A stretch of 50,067 nucleotides of DNA from Clostridia bacterium (GCA_017509065.1 JAFWQM010000080.1:1-50067), one strand, 5' to 3'. Positions 40,100 to 48,270 are shown, counted from the first letter of the stretch. The notes: a model not told the origin generated them from the sequence alone. Program-made: numbers and translations.

Positions 40100-41791
40100 A
40101 TGGAAAACGAGAATGTACGCACGAATTTCATCTGGGACGCCATTGATCAGGATTTGAGGGAAGGGCGCGCTCAGCAGGTGCACACCCGTTTTCCCCCTGA
40201 ACCGAACGGCTACCCGCACATCGGCCACTGCAAGGCCCTGGTGACGGACTTCGGTACGGCGGAAAAATACGGCGGCCTGTGCAACCTGCGCTTTGACGAC
40301 ACCAACCCTGCCAAGGAGGACACGGAATACGCCGAGGCCATCAAGCGGGATATCGAATGGCTGGGCTTCCACTGGACAGGTGGGCTGTACTACGCCAGCG
40401 ATTACTACCAGAGACTGTATGACATCGCCGAGGATTTCATCAAGCGAGGCCTGGCCTACGTGGACGAACTGTCCGCCGAGGAAATGCGCGAATACCGCGG
40501 CACGCTGACCACCCCCGGCAAAAATTCCCCCTGGCGCGACAGGCCCGCGGAAGAAAGCCTCGACCTGTTCCGCCGGATGAAGGCGGGCGAGTTCCCGGAG
40601 GGGCGCTATATTCTCCGCGCGAAGATTGACATGGCGAGCCCTAACATGAACATGCGCGACCCGGCCATGTATCGCATTCTTTATAAAGAACACTGGCGCA
40701 CGGGGAACACATGGTGCATTTATCCCATGTACGACTTCGCCCATCCCCTGTCCGACGCCTTTGAGGGCATCACCTTCTCCCTCTGCTCCCTGGAGTTTGA
40801 GGATCACCGTCCGCTCTACGACTGGTTCGTGGAAAAGGCAGGCTTCCGGGCGGGGGACGGCAAGGGCTATTTCGGCCCCCGGCAGATCGAGTTCGCCCGG
40901 CTCAACATCACCCGCACAGTGCTCAGCAAGCGCTACCTGCGCTGGCTGGTGGAATCGGGCCATGTGAGCGGCTGGGACGATCCCCGGATGCCCACCCTGG
41001 CCGCCATGCGCCGCCGCGGCTATCCCGGTATCGCCATCCGCAATTTCGTGGAGCAGGTAGGCCTTGCCAAAGCCGACTCCACCGTGGACGTGCAGATGCT
41101 GGACGCCTGCGTGCGCGACGTTCTGGGTGATTCCGCGCCCCGCGTGATGGCCGTGCTGAACCCGGTGAAGGTGGTGTTCACCAATGTGCCGGATGATTGG
41201 ACGAACACGCTGACCATGGAAAACCATCCCGATCACCCCGAGCTGGGCGAGCGGGAAGTGACCATCAGCAAGGAAATCTGGATCGAAAAAGAGGACTTTG
41301 AGGAGGTTCCCCCCAAGAAGTTCTTCCGCTTGAAGCCCGAGGGCGAAGTGCGCTTGAAGGGCGCGTATATCATCAAGTGTGAAAACGTGGTCAAGAACGA
41401 AGCCGGCGAGATCGACCGCATTGAATGCTCCATCGATCTGTCCTCCCGCTCCGGATCGGAAGGCGCCAACCGCAAGGTGAAGGGCACCATCCACTGGGTC
41501 AACGCCCGGGACTGCGCGGAATTCGAGGCTCGGCTGTACGAACAGCTGCTCAGCGAAGAATGGGACACCGTGTCCGCCGAGGAACGCAAGGACGTGACCG
41601 CCTACGTGAACGAGAATTCCCTCCAGGTGGTGAACGGCTACTGCGAGCACACCCTCATTTCCGCCAACGTCGGCGACACCTTCCAGTTCCTCCGCATGGG
41701 CTACTTCTGCAAGGACAAGGATTCCACGGAAGAAAAGAGTGTATACAACCGCGTGGTGAGCCTGAAGGACAGCTATAAGCCGCAGAAATGA
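40100..41791 (+). CDS. glnS: Glutaminyl-tRNA synthetase
   Basis: GlnRS (563 residues) charges tRNA-Gln directly. The class I HIGH motif is in PHIGHCKAL (about 39-47), with RFDDTNPAKEDTEYAEAIKR, the segment RDPAMYRI and a KMSKS variant VLSKRYLRWLVE near 273. The C-terminal anticodon-binding barrels include TISKEIWIEKEDF and KGTIHWVNARDCAEFE. AAGGAGG precedes the ATG. It is 4-bp coupled to a GNAT gene and followed by gltX. Having GlnRS means the organism need not rely on GatCAB for Gln-tRNA, a minority state among Firmicutes. Confidence 0.96.
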   Translation: MENENVRTNFIWDAIDQDLREGRAQQVHTRFPPEPNGYPHIGHCKALVTDFGTAEKYGGLCNLRFDDTNPAKEDTEYAEAIKRDIEWLGFHWTGGLYYASDYYQRLYDIAEDFIKRGLAYVDELSAEEMREYRGTLTTPGKNSPWRDRPAEESLDLFRRMKAGEFPEGRYILRAKIDMASPNMNMRDPAMYRILYKEHWRTGNTWCIYPMYDFAHPLSDAFEGITFSLCSLEFEDHRPLYDWFVEKAGFRAGDGKGYFGPRQIEFARLNITRTVLSKRYLRWLVESGHVSGWDDPRMPTLAAMRRRGYPGIAIRNFVEQVGLAKADSTVDVQMLDACVRDVLGDSAPRVMAVLNPVKVVFTNVPDDWTNTLTMENHPDHPELGEREVTISKEIWIEKEDFEEVPPKKFFRLKPEGEVRLKGAYIIKCENVVKNEAGEIDRIECSIDLSSRSGSEGANRKVKGTIHWVNARDCAEFEARLYEQLLSEEWDTVSAEERKDVTAYVNENSLQVVNGYCEHTLISANVGDTFQFLRMGYFCKDKDSTEEKSVYNRVVSLKDSYKPQK

Positions 41792-42231
41792 ATAAGATAG
41801 AATACAGGAAACTCAACTTGGACGATCTGCCCCTGGCCCTTGCCATGAACAGGGATTTCCGGGAAGGCTTCGCGGAAAAAAGCAGCCTTCGAGCGTTCCT
41901 AAGCTCCCCGGACTGCTGGCTATTCGCCGCGGTATTGGAAAACAGGATCATCGGCTTTGCCTACGGCTACGCCCTGCAAAGGCTGAACACCCAAAGAAAA
42001 ATGCTGTATATCCACGAGGTAGGCGTGCTGGACGATTGCCAGCGGCAGGGGATCGGCACCCGGCTGATGAAAGAACTGCTGAAAGCCTGCGAAGCGGAAC
42101 ATATCTGCAAAATGTTCCTGACCTGCTATCAGAACAACGCCGGGGCCAACGCATTGTACCGCAAAGCGGGCGGAAAACTGTGCGAGGAATCCCAGGGGAA
42201 TGATACGGTTTACTGGTTTCCAATCGCCTGA
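41788..42231 (+). CDS. GNAT family N-acetyltransferase coupled to glnS
   Basis: A 147-residue single-domain GNAT. VLENRIIGFAYGYAL forms the central strand, YIHEVGVLDDCQRQGIGTRL is motif A with the acetyl-CoA loop, and NAGANALYRKAGGKL is the terminal motif. The organisation resembles the small aminoglycoside 3-N-acetyltransferase-I group, but the substrate cannot be inferred. The ATG overlaps the glnS stop by 4 bp, so translation is coupled to GlnRS. R1 copy f and gltX follow. Confidence 0.88.
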   Translation: MNKIEYRKLNLDDLPLALAMNRDFREGFAEKSSLRAFLSSPDCWLFAAVLENRIIGFAYGYALQRLNTQRKMLYIHEVGVLDDCQRQGIGTRLMKELLKACEAEHICKMFLTCYQNNAGANALYRKAGGKLCEESQGNDTVYWFPIA

Positions 42232-42269
42232 TCCGAGTTTTCATCAATCAATTAATAAGCTCCTTTCCA

Positions 42270-42336
42270 TACGGCTTTCTTGGAAGGGGGTGCGGGGGGA
42301 ACCATTCTTTGGCCCCCAAAGAATGGTTCCCCCCGC
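42270..42336 (+). repeat. R1 interspersed palindromic repeat, copy f
   Basis: Starts TACGGCTTTCTTGGAAGGGG; a perfect 21-bp stem (42292-42312 with 42316-42336), loop CCC. It is followed by GCAAAAACAAAAGGAGG, supplying the gltX ribosome binding site directly behind the repeat. Copy a has the same downstream GCAAAAACAAA before rimM but no AGGAGG. Confidence 0.85.
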
Positions 42337-42357
42337 AAAAACAAAAGGAGGAAAACC

Positions 42358-43806
42358 ATGACACAAGTTCGCACCCGCTTTGCGCCGTCCCCCACGGGCT
42401 TCATGCACCTGGGCGGCGTGCGCACGGCGCTGTATAATTATCTGTTTGCCAAAAAGATGGGCGGGAAATTCATCCTGCGCATCGAGGACACCGACCAGGA
42501 GCGCATCGTGCCCGGCGCGGTGGATGTGATCTATGACACGCTGAAAGAATGCGGCCTGAACTGGGACGAGGGCCCGGACATCGGCGGCGATTTTGGCCCC
42601 TATGTGCAGAGCGACCGCAAGAGCCTGTACCTGCCTTACGCCATGGAGCTGGTTGAGAAGGGCGCGGCCTATTACTGCTTCTGCACGAAGGAGGAGCTGG
42701 CCGAGCGCAAGGCCGCGGCGGAGGAAAAGGGCGAGGTATTCAAGTACGACAAGCACTGCCTGAACCTGTCCAAAGACGAGATTCAGGCGAAATTGGACGC
42801 TGGCGTGCCCTACGTCATCCGCCTGAACTGCCCCACGGAGGGGGAGAGCAGCTATGACGACGAGGTGTTCGGCCATATCTCCTTCCCCAACAGCGACCTG
42901 GATGATATGGTGCTGATCAAGGCGGACGGGATGCCCACCTACAACTTCGCCAACGTGATCGACGACCATCTGATGGGCATCACCCACGTCATGCGCGGCA
43001 TGGAGTATCTGTCCTCCACGCCCAAATACAATATCCTGTACCGCGCTTTTGGCTGGGAGATTCCCACCTATATCCACCTGACCACCGTGATGCGGGATAA
43101 GGAGCATAAGCTCTCCAAGCGCGACGGCGACGCCTATTACAGCGACTTCATCGACAAGGGTTACCTGAAAGACGCGCTGATCAACTACCTTGCGCTGGTG
43201 GGCTGGAACCCCGGCACCGATCAGGAGTTCTTCACCATGGACGAGCTTACGCAGGCGTTTGACGTGAAGCGCCTGAACACCTCCCCCGGTATCTTCGACG
43301 TGACCAAGCTGGACTGGATGAACAGCCAGTACGTGGCGAAGATGGACTTCGACCAGTACCTGGAGATGGCTACGCCCTGGTTCGATCAGGTCTTGGCGGG
43401 CAAGGGCATGGACTACCGCCGCCTGGCCGAGCTGATGCAGAGCCGCACGGACATTTTCAGCCGCATCCCGGAGAAGATTCAGTTCCTGGCCGATATGCCC
43501 GATTACGACACAGCCATCTTCTTTAATAAGAAGCAGAAGAGCGACGAGAATGTGGCCCGAGAGGTGCTGCCCCTGCTGCTGCCCGTGCTGGAGGGCATCA
43601 ACGACTGGACGGAGACGAACATCCACGACGCGGTGATGGCGAAAATCCCCGAGTGGGGCAAGAAGAACGGTGCGGTGCTCTGGCCCATGCGCATCGCCAT
43701 TTCCGGCCAGGAGTCCACCCCCGGCGGCGCGTTTGAGATCGCCTACCTGCTGGGCAAGGACGAGACCCTCCGCCGGATGCGGGTTTCCATGGAGAAATTG
43801 GCCTGA
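42358..43806 (+). CDS. gltX: Glutamyl-tRNA synthetase
   Basis: GluRS (482 residues). VRTRFAPSPTGFMHLGGVRT carries the HIGH-type motif, GGKFILRIEDTDQERIVPGA follows, and KMSKS appears as HKLSKRDGD near 250. The C-terminal helical anticodon domain contains DMPDYDTAIFFNKKQ and RIAISGQESTPGGAFEIAYL. The ATG at 42358 has AGGAGG 7 nt upstream, immediately after R1 copy f. The frame is open upstream into the repeat (to 42280), but without similarity. GluRS and GlnRS adjacent on one strand suggests coordinated glutamate and glutamine charging. Confidence 0.97.
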   Translation: MTQVRTRFAPSPTGFMHLGGVRTALYNYLFAKKMGGKFILRIEDTDQERIVPGAVDVIYDTLKECGLNWDEGPDIGGDFGPYVQSDRKSLYLPYAMELVEKGAAYYCFCTKEELAERKAAAEEKGEVFKYDKHCLNLSKDEIQAKLDAGVPYVIRLNCPTEGESSYDDEVFGHISFPNSDLDDMVLIKADGMPTYNFANVIDDHLMGITHVMRGMEYLSSTPKYNILYRAFGWEIPTYIHLTTVMRDKEHKLSKRDGDAYYSDFIDKGYLKDALINYLALVGWNPGTDQEFFTMDELTQAFDVKRLNTSPGIFDVTKLDWMNSQYVAKMDFDQYLEMATPWFDQVLAGKGMDYRRLAELMQSRTDIFSRIPEKIQFLADMPDYDTAIFFNKKQKSDENVAREVLPLLLPVLEGINDWTETNIHDAVMAKIPEWGKKNGAVLWPMRIAISGQESTPGGAFEIAYLLGKDETLRRMRVSMEKLA

Positions 43807-43834
43807 TTTATCCATGATTTGTCGTATTTAGCCA

Positions 43835-43863
43835 TTGAATTTTTTCCCTGATTACGATATAAT
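43835..43863 (+). promoter_or_regulatory. Promoter of the HPr-like gene
   Basis: TTGAAT (43835-43840), a 17-bp spacer and TATAAT (43858-43863), about 30 nt before the start codon. Confidence 0.7.
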
Positions 43864-43894
43864 ATGAACCATCATTGAAAGGAGGCGCGAGATT

Positions 43895-44122
43895 ATGAAA
43901 TCCGTTCCCATCAAACTGAGCTTTGCCGAAGAAGTAAAGGCTTTCGTCAACGCTGTCAACCGCTATCCCTATGAAATGGATTTGCGCGCCGGGCGGCACG
44001 TGGTGGACGCCAAATCCATCCTGGGCATTTTTTCCCTGGATCTGAGCAAGCCCATCACCCTGGATATTTATGATGACAATTGCGACGACCTGATCGCCGA
44101 TATCCAGCAGTTCACCATTTAA
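43895..44122 (+). CDS. HPr-like protein lacking the active-site histidine
   Basis: A 75-residue HPr-fold protein. The second half, RHVVDAKSILGIFSLDLSKP, matches the HPr Ser46 region (here Ser41), the target of HPr kinase. The first half has no G-x-H-A-R-P motif; the only histidine, residue 35, is elsewhere. It therefore cannot act as a normal PTS phosphocarrier and resembles Crh-like regulatory relatives. AAGGAGG lies upstream. It is monocistronic between a promoter at 43835 and a terminator at 44135. A regulatory role in carbon control is inference. Confidence 0.85.
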   Translation: MKSVPIKLSFAEEVKAFVNAVNRYPYEMDLRAGRHVVDAKSILGIFSLDLSKPITLDIYDDNCDDLIADIQQFTI

Positions 44123-44134
44123 AAGTATTCAATC

Positions 44135-44157
44135 TGCCGCCTGCGGGCGGCATTTTT
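44135..44157 (+). terminator. Terminator of the HPr-like gene
   Basis: TGCCGCC and GGCGGCA form a 7-bp stem with a TGCG loop, followed by TTTTT. Confidence 0.88.
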
Positions 44158-44188
44158 AAGATAACCAAAGTAAAGGAGATTGATTGCC

Positions 44189-45583
44189 ATGGAACGTCCC
44201 AACGCTTGGAAGAAGTATGACGAACAGACTCTTTTGGCCGTGGAGGAAGCGGCGAAGAATTACAAGGCTTACCTGGACGCGGGCAAGACCGAGCGGGAAT
44301 GCGCCGCCGAGGCCGTCCGTCTGGCGAAGGAAGCGGGCTATACCGACCTGAAAGAAGCGATTGCCAGCGGCAAAGCGGTGAAGCCCGGCGACAAGCTGTA
44401 TTCCCTGCACATGGGCAAAGCGGTGATGCTGTTCCATATGGGGAAGCAGCCCCTGGAAAACGGCATGAACATCATCGGCGCGCACATCGACTCCCCCCGG
44501 GTGGACCTCAAGCAGAATCCCTTCTATGAGGATACGGACATCGCCTACGCCGATACCCATTACTACGGCGGCGTGAAGAAGTACCAGTGGGTGGCCCGGG
44601 CCCTGGCCCTCCATGGCGTGGTGGCGAAGAAGGACGGCACGCTGGTCAACATTGTGATCGGCGAGGACGAAGATGACCCCGTGGTTGGCATTTCCGACCT
44701 GCTCATCCATCTCAGCCAGGAGCAGATGCAGAAGAAAGCCAGCGAGGTCATCACCGGCGAAGACCTGGACATTATCCTGGCGGGCCGTCCCCTGACCGGG
44801 AAAGACGACGAAAAAGAACCCGTCAAGGCCATGCTGCTGAAAATCCTGAAAGAGAAATACAGTCTGGAAGAAGAGGACATGCTATCCGCCGAAATCGAGG
44901 CCGTGCCCGCCGGGAAGGCCCGGGACTTTGGCCTGGACCGCAGCATGATTTTAGGCTACGGCCACGACGACCGGGTGTGCGCCTATGCGGAAATCGCCGC
45001 CATGATGAAATTGCCCCAAGTGCCCGAATACACCTGCTGCTGCCTGCTGGCTGATAAAGAGGAAATCGGCTCCGTCGGCGCGACCGGGATGCGTGCGCAT
45101 TACTTTGAAAACGCCGTGGCTGAACTGCTTGCGCTGACCGGGAAGGAAAGCGACCTGATCCTTCGCCGCGCGCTTGCCAACAGCCGGATGCTGTCCTGCG
45201 ACGTGAGCGCGGGCTTCGACCCCCTGTTCGCCTCCGCCTTTGAAAAGAAAAACGCTGCGATCCTGGGCCGGGGCGTGTGCTACAACAAGTTCACCGGCAG
45301 CCGGGGCAAAGGCGGCTCCAACGACGCCAACGCCGAGTATATCGGCCGCCTGCGCAAGATCATGGACGACAACAGCGTTTCCTGGCAGACCGCCGAGCTT
45401 GGCAAGGTCGACCTTGGCGGCGGCGGCACCATCGCCTACATCTGCGCGTTGTACGGCATGGAAGTGATCGACAGCGGTGTGGCGGTGCTGAGCATGCACG
45501 CGCCGGAGGAAATCATCAGCAAGGCTGACCTCTATGAAGCCATTCAGGCTTACGCGGCTTTCATGATCAACATGACCAAATAA
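44189..45583 (+). CDS. M18 family zinc aminopeptidase
   Basis: A 464-residue cytosolic metallopeptidase of the M18 (aspartyl aminopeptidase, LAP4) family. GAHIDSPRVDLKQNP holds the first zinc His and bridging Asp; the active-site Glu pair appears in LADKEEIGSVGATG; further ligands are in SRMLSCDVSAGFDP and VAVLSMHAPEE. Preference is usually for acidic N-terminal residues. The ATG at 44189 is 11 nt from AAAGGAG, better than the TTG at 44180. The gene is followed by AT-rich DNA and the type I toxin-antitoxin candidate. It likely recycles peptides. Confidence 0.94.
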   Translation: MERPNAWKKYDEQTLLAVEEAAKNYKAYLDAGKTERECAAEAVRLAKEAGYTDLKEAIASGKAVKPGDKLYSLHMGKAVMLFHMGKQPLENGMNIIGAHIDSPRVDLKQNPFYEDTDIAYADTHYYGGVKKYQWVARALALHGVVAKKDGTLVNIVIGEDEDDPVVGISDLLIHLSQEQMQKKASEVITGEDLDIILAGRPLTGKDDEKEPVKAMLLKILKEKYSLEEEDMLSAEIEAVPAGKARDFGLDRSMILGYGHDDRVCAYAEIAAMMKLPQVPEYTCCCLLADKEEIGSVGATGMRAHYFENAVAELLALTGKESDLILRRALANSRMLSCDVSAGFDPLFASAFEKKNAAILGRGVCYNKFTGSRGKGGSNDANAEYIGRLRKIMDDNSVSWQTAELGKVDLGGGGTIAYICALYGMEVIDSGVAVLSMHAPEEIISKADLYEAIQAYAAFMINMTK

Positions 45584-45723
45584 GGAAAAAAAAGCAATTG
45601 CGGAGGCAGCAACTGTGTTGAAAGTATTAGAGAAAATGGGTGAGATAAGCGAAGATAAAAAGCGCTTCAAGTCAAATCAACTATAGAATTCTTCAAAAAG
45701 TTAAAACAAAAAGGCGACCACGC

Positions 45724-45752
45724 TTGACACATGGCCGCCCTTGCTGTAAAAT
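45724..45752 (+). promoter_or_regulatory. Promoter of the candidate antitoxin RNA
   Basis: TTGACA (45724-45729), a 17-bp spacer and TAAAAT (45747-45752): a near-consensus promoter with no protein-coding gene downstream on this strand before the terminator at 45840. Confidence 0.75.
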
Positions 45753-45758
45753 AGTATT

Positions 45759-45840
45759 GCTGACAGAAGAAACCCCGCTGGAAGTATTCTGTACTACCAA
45801 GAAGCTCCTGAGTAGCCGGACACTACCCAGGAGCTTTTTT
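45759..45840 (+). ncRNA. Candidate antitoxin RNA of a par-like type I toxin-antitoxin locus
   Basis: Predicted transcript of about 80 nt from the promoter at 45724 to a strong terminator (45802-45840) in which AAGCTCCTG-a-GTAG pairs with CTAC-c-CAGGAGCTT, followed by T6. It converges on a 25-residue membrane peptide gene (45847-45924) whose message would share this hairpin. It contains CCCCGC (45773) and CTACCA (45794), both repeated in the same order and orientation in the DNA of the toxin's 5' leader (45938 and 45976). The RNA could therefore pair with the toxin message at two sites, the first overlapping its ribosome binding site. Confidence 0.65.
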
Positions 45841-45846
45841 ATCTGC

Positions 45847-45924
45847 TTAACGTTTCATTCCGAAGTATATCGTCAATGCAAGACTGGCTACGGCGATCAG
45901 TCCGAAGAATAATTCAACGTTCAT
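45847..45924 (-). CDS. Small hydrophobic toxin-like peptide
   Basis: A 25-residue peptide: MNVELFFGLI, then a hydrophobic core through LALTIYFG, ending in MKR; a single membrane-spanning helix with a positive C-terminus, as in Fst/TxpA-type toxins or short holin-like toxins. GGAGGTGATAG lies 7-9 nt before the GTG/ATG. The start is ATG 45924 or GTG 45927. A converging small RNA promoter and shared terminator lie at its 3' side. Toxicity is inference from size, charge and layout. Confidence 0.65.
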   Translation of the reverse strand: MNVELFFGLIAVASLALTIYFGMKR

Positions 45925-45930
45925 CACGCT

Positions 45931-45956
45931 ATCACCTCCCCGCATCTCCAGCGGGG
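45931..45956 (-). promoter_or_regulatory. Leader hairpin overlapping the toxin ribosome binding site
   Basis: In the minus-strand message CCCCGC and GCGGGG (45938-45956) pair around TGGAGAT. The GCGGGG strand runs directly into the ribosome binding site GGGGAGGTGAT (45931-45941), partly sequestering it. A second small hairpin, GGGC-AAAC-GCCC, lies further upstream. A -10-like TAATAA is at 45995-46000, without a clear -35. Nothing else is seen in 45957-46110. Confidence 0.55.
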
Positions 45957-46120
45957 CAGCTTCCGGGCGTTTGCCCTACCATGGTACAGCATTTTTATTA
46001 TTCCATATTGAAAAGGGATAATCAATCGATATAATTTTACTGATTAAAAGGAAAGAACCGGCTTTCTGTATAGATTTCTCCTGAAAGAGGCATATTATTC
46101 CTGCCTGGGAGGGAATAAAC

Positions 46121-46690
46121 ATGCGCTGGATACTGCTGGGACTGTTTTTGCTTTTGATCGCGCCGGTGCGGATAGGCGCGGCGCTGCGATGGGAGCATGG
46201 CAAGTCCGCGCTGACAGTGGGCGTCATGGTGTGGGGAATTCGTTTTCAGACGATGATCGAAGCCCGGCGGGATGAGACGGGCGCTCTCCTGCTGAACGCC
46301 GCTGTGGGCGGGAAAACGCTCACCCTGCGTCCCGATGGCAGAAACGCGGCGAACGGAATCAAGGCCCTGGGTCTGCTGCTGAAATTCAACGCCAACAGGG
46401 CGAAAATGCGGAAGATGATTCAGGTGCAGGCCTTTGACATCTTCCTGCAAATCGGCGGTCAGGACGCCGCGTTTATCGCCCTGACATCTGGCTTCCTCCA
46501 AGCGCTGAATCCGCTGCTCCCCTTTGTCCACATAGATTGCTGTCCCTCCTTCAACGGCGAAACAAAAGCCCTCGTCCGGTGTATAGCGGGGACCAGGCTG
46601 GGTATTCTATTGTTAGCCTGGCTCCGCTTAAGCAGGCGGCGGGCCGGCCGGAAGGAGGACAAGGCATGGAGCATCCCATCGGAGATCTGA
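46121..46690 (+). CDS. ytfI: DUF2953 protein (YtfI)
   Basis: A 189-residue protein starting with a membrane anchor or signal sequence (MRWILLGLFLLLIAPVRIGA). It has LTVGVMVWGIRFQT in the first half and the C-terminal FIALTSGFLQALNPLLPFVH, then a hydrophobic GILLLAWL. This matches the YtfI (DUF2953) group, encoded next to ytfJ in spore formers. GGGAGGGAA precedes the ATG. It overlaps ytfJ by 25 bp. Its function is not established. Confidence 0.85.
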   Translation: MRWILLGLFLLLIAPVRIGAALRWEHGKSALTVGVMVWGIRFQTMIEARRDETGALLLNAAVGGKTLTLRPDGRNAANGIKALGLLLKFNANRAKMRKMIQVQAFDIFLQIGGQDAAFIALTSGFLQALNPLLPFVHIDCCPSFNGETKALVRCIAGTRLGILLLAWLRLSRRRAGRKEDKAWSIPSEI

Positions 46691-47064
46691 TGCAGACGAC
46701 GCTTGAAAATATCAAGGATATGGTGGACGTAAACACCGTGATCGGCGAGCCTATACCCACAGGTTCGGGGGCCACCATCATTCCGGTGTCCAAGGTGACG
46801 TTCGGCTTTGTGGCGGGCGGCGGAGAATACGATAAGAACCAGCTGCCGGAGGAAGATAAGCCCTTCGCGGGCGGCAGCGGCGCAGGGGTGTCGGTGCAGC
46901 CGGTGGGGTTTCTGGTGGTGCAGCAGGATTGCGTGAAGGTGCTGCCTGCCATGCAGCCCACCGCCTGGGAACGGGCGCTCAACGCCGCGCCGCAGCTCGT
47001 GGAGGACGTAAAGCGCCTCCTGCAGAATAAAGAAAAAGCGGCGCAGGAAGGGCAGAATCCATGA
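46666..47064 (+). CDS. ytfJ: Sporulation protein YtfJ (GerW family)
   Basis: A 132-residue GerW-family protein: HPIGDLMQTTLENIKDMVDV, then GEPIPTGSGATIIPVSKVTF and FAGGSGAGVSVQPVGFLVV, the conserved glycine-rich core. In Bacillus it is made in the forespore and needed for full germination with L-alanine. The ATG at 46666 has GGAAGGAGGA upstream; extension to 46537 overlaps ytfI without similarity. It overlaps dacF by 4 bp. Confidence 0.93.
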   Translation: MEHPIGDLMQTTLENIKDMVDVNTVIGEPIPTGSGATIIPVSKVTFGFVAGGGEYDKNQLPEEDKPFAGGSGAGVSVQPVGFLVVQQDCVKVLPAMQPTAWERALNAAPQLVEDVKRLLQNKEKAAQEGQNP

Positions 47065-48194
47065 AATCTTTCCTGAAAATCGCTGTCTTTGCCCTTTTCT
47101 TCGGGGCGATTCTCCTGTATAATGGAAGCGGGATGGCGGAAGCCGCAGGCGGCTCGCCCCGCTCCTCCATCCTGATCGAGGCAAAAACGGGGCGGGTGCT
47201 GTACGAGAATAACGCTCACGAGTCGCTGCCCATGGCTTCCACCACCAAAATCATGACCGCGCTGGTCGCCCTGGAAAACGGCAACCTGAACGAGATGGTG
47301 ACCGCCGGAAAGAACGCTTTCGGCGTGCCGGGCACCAGCATTTATCTTTCGCTGGGTGAGGAACTGCCTTTGATCGACATGCTGTACGGCCTGATGCTGG
47401 CCAGCGGCAATGACGCGGCGGTGGCGATTGCCGAGCATATCGGCGGAGACGTGGAGGGCTTCTGCCAGATGATGAACGAGCGGGCGGCGGACATCGGGTG
47501 CGAGAACACGGTGTTTTCCACGCCCCACGGCCTGCCCGCCGAAAACCATCACACCACCGCCCGGGATCTGGCGATGATCGCCCGGGAAGCCATGCAAAAC
47601 CCCGTGTTCCGGGAGATCGTATCCACCCAGAGAGCCAGCATTCCCTGGGCCGATCACGATTACGACCGGATATTGAACAACAAAAACAAGCTGCTGTCTG
47701 AGTATCCGGGGGCCATCGGCGTGAAAACCGGCTACACCAAGGCGGCGGGACGGTGCCTGGTGTTCGCCGCCGAGCGCGCCGGCCTGGAGCTGATCGGCGT
47801 GGTGCTGAACTGTCCGGACTGGTTTCAGGAATCCGCGGCGCTGCTGGACAGAGGCTTTGACAACTGGCAAATGGTGAATCTGCTGAGCAAAGGCGAGACG
47901 GTCAGGAATATTCCGGTAAAGAATGGGACTGCCGACACGGTGCGGGTCATCGCTTCAGGTGACGTGAGCGCGCCGGTACGTATGGACGCCTGGCCTGATT
48001 TGATTCTGGAACTGCCCGACAGCCTGAGCACCGGATTGAAAAAGGGCGACGTGATCGGAACCGCCCGGCTGATCGACAACGGGCAAACCCTCATCACCGT
48101 TCCGCTCGTCGCGGCAGAGTCCGTTCCGGAGCGTTCCTTTCAATTCGGATGGCACCGCCTCATTGGGCAATGGCCGCTTGCAGCAGGAGAATGA
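47061..48194 (+). CDS. dacF: D-alanyl-D-alanine carboxypeptidase (S11, DacF/DacB-like)
   Basis: A 377-residue penicillin-binding protein that trims the terminal D-Ala of peptidoglycan peptides. Signal peptide about 1-28. Active-site motifs: STTK (60-63, Ser60), SGN (115-117) and KTG (222-224), followed by the C-terminal PBP5-type beta domain (LSKGETVRNIPVKNGTAD). The gene is coupled to ytfJ (ATGA). In Bacillus the relative DacB works on spore cortex with SpmA and SpmB; the genomic neighbours here support a sporulation role. spmAB do not follow. Confidence 0.95.
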   Translation: MKSFLKIAVFALFFGAILLYNGSGMAEAAGGSPRSSILIEAKTGRVLYENNAHESLPMASTTKIMTALVALENGNLNEMVTAGKNAFGVPGTSIYLSLGEELPLIDMLYGLMLASGNDAAVAIAEHIGGDVEGFCQMMNERAADIGCENTVFSTPHGLPAENHHTTARDLAMIAREAMQNPVFREIVSTQRASIPWADHDYDRILNNKNKLLSEYPGAIGVKTGYTKAAGRCLVFAAERAGLELIGVVLNCPDWFQESAALLDRGFDNWQMVNLLSKGETVRNIPVKNGTADTVRVIASGDVSAPVRMDAWPDLILELPDSLSTGLKKGDVIGTARLIDNGQTLITVPLVAAESVPERSFQFGWHRLIGQWPLAAGE

Positions 48195-48201
48195 AACCAT
48201 C

Positions 48202-48270
48202 ATGAGGCTGCTGTATCTTTGGGCTGGGGCAGGCGTGGCGGCGTGGGCCGCTGCGTTAAAAAGAACCTGA
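48202..48270 (+). CDS. Possible 22-residue membrane peptide between dacF and rluB
   Basis: MRLLYLWAGAGVAAWAAALK at the start, then RT: a single hydrophobic segment with a basic end. AGGAG lies 12 nt upstream, inside the end of dacF. Its place is where spmA and spmB stand in other spore formers; SpmA also begins with a short Leu/Ile/Trp membrane segment, so a remnant is conceivable. Too short for firm assignment. Confidence 0.3.
   Translation: MRLLYLWAGAGVAAWAAALKRT

Noticed and set aside
45615..45686. 23-residue ORF (LKVLEKMGEISEDKKRFKSN) after the M18 peptidase gene
   Set aside because: GGAGG lies upstream, but the peptide has no recognisable character and the adjacent sequence carries a promoter; too short to support.
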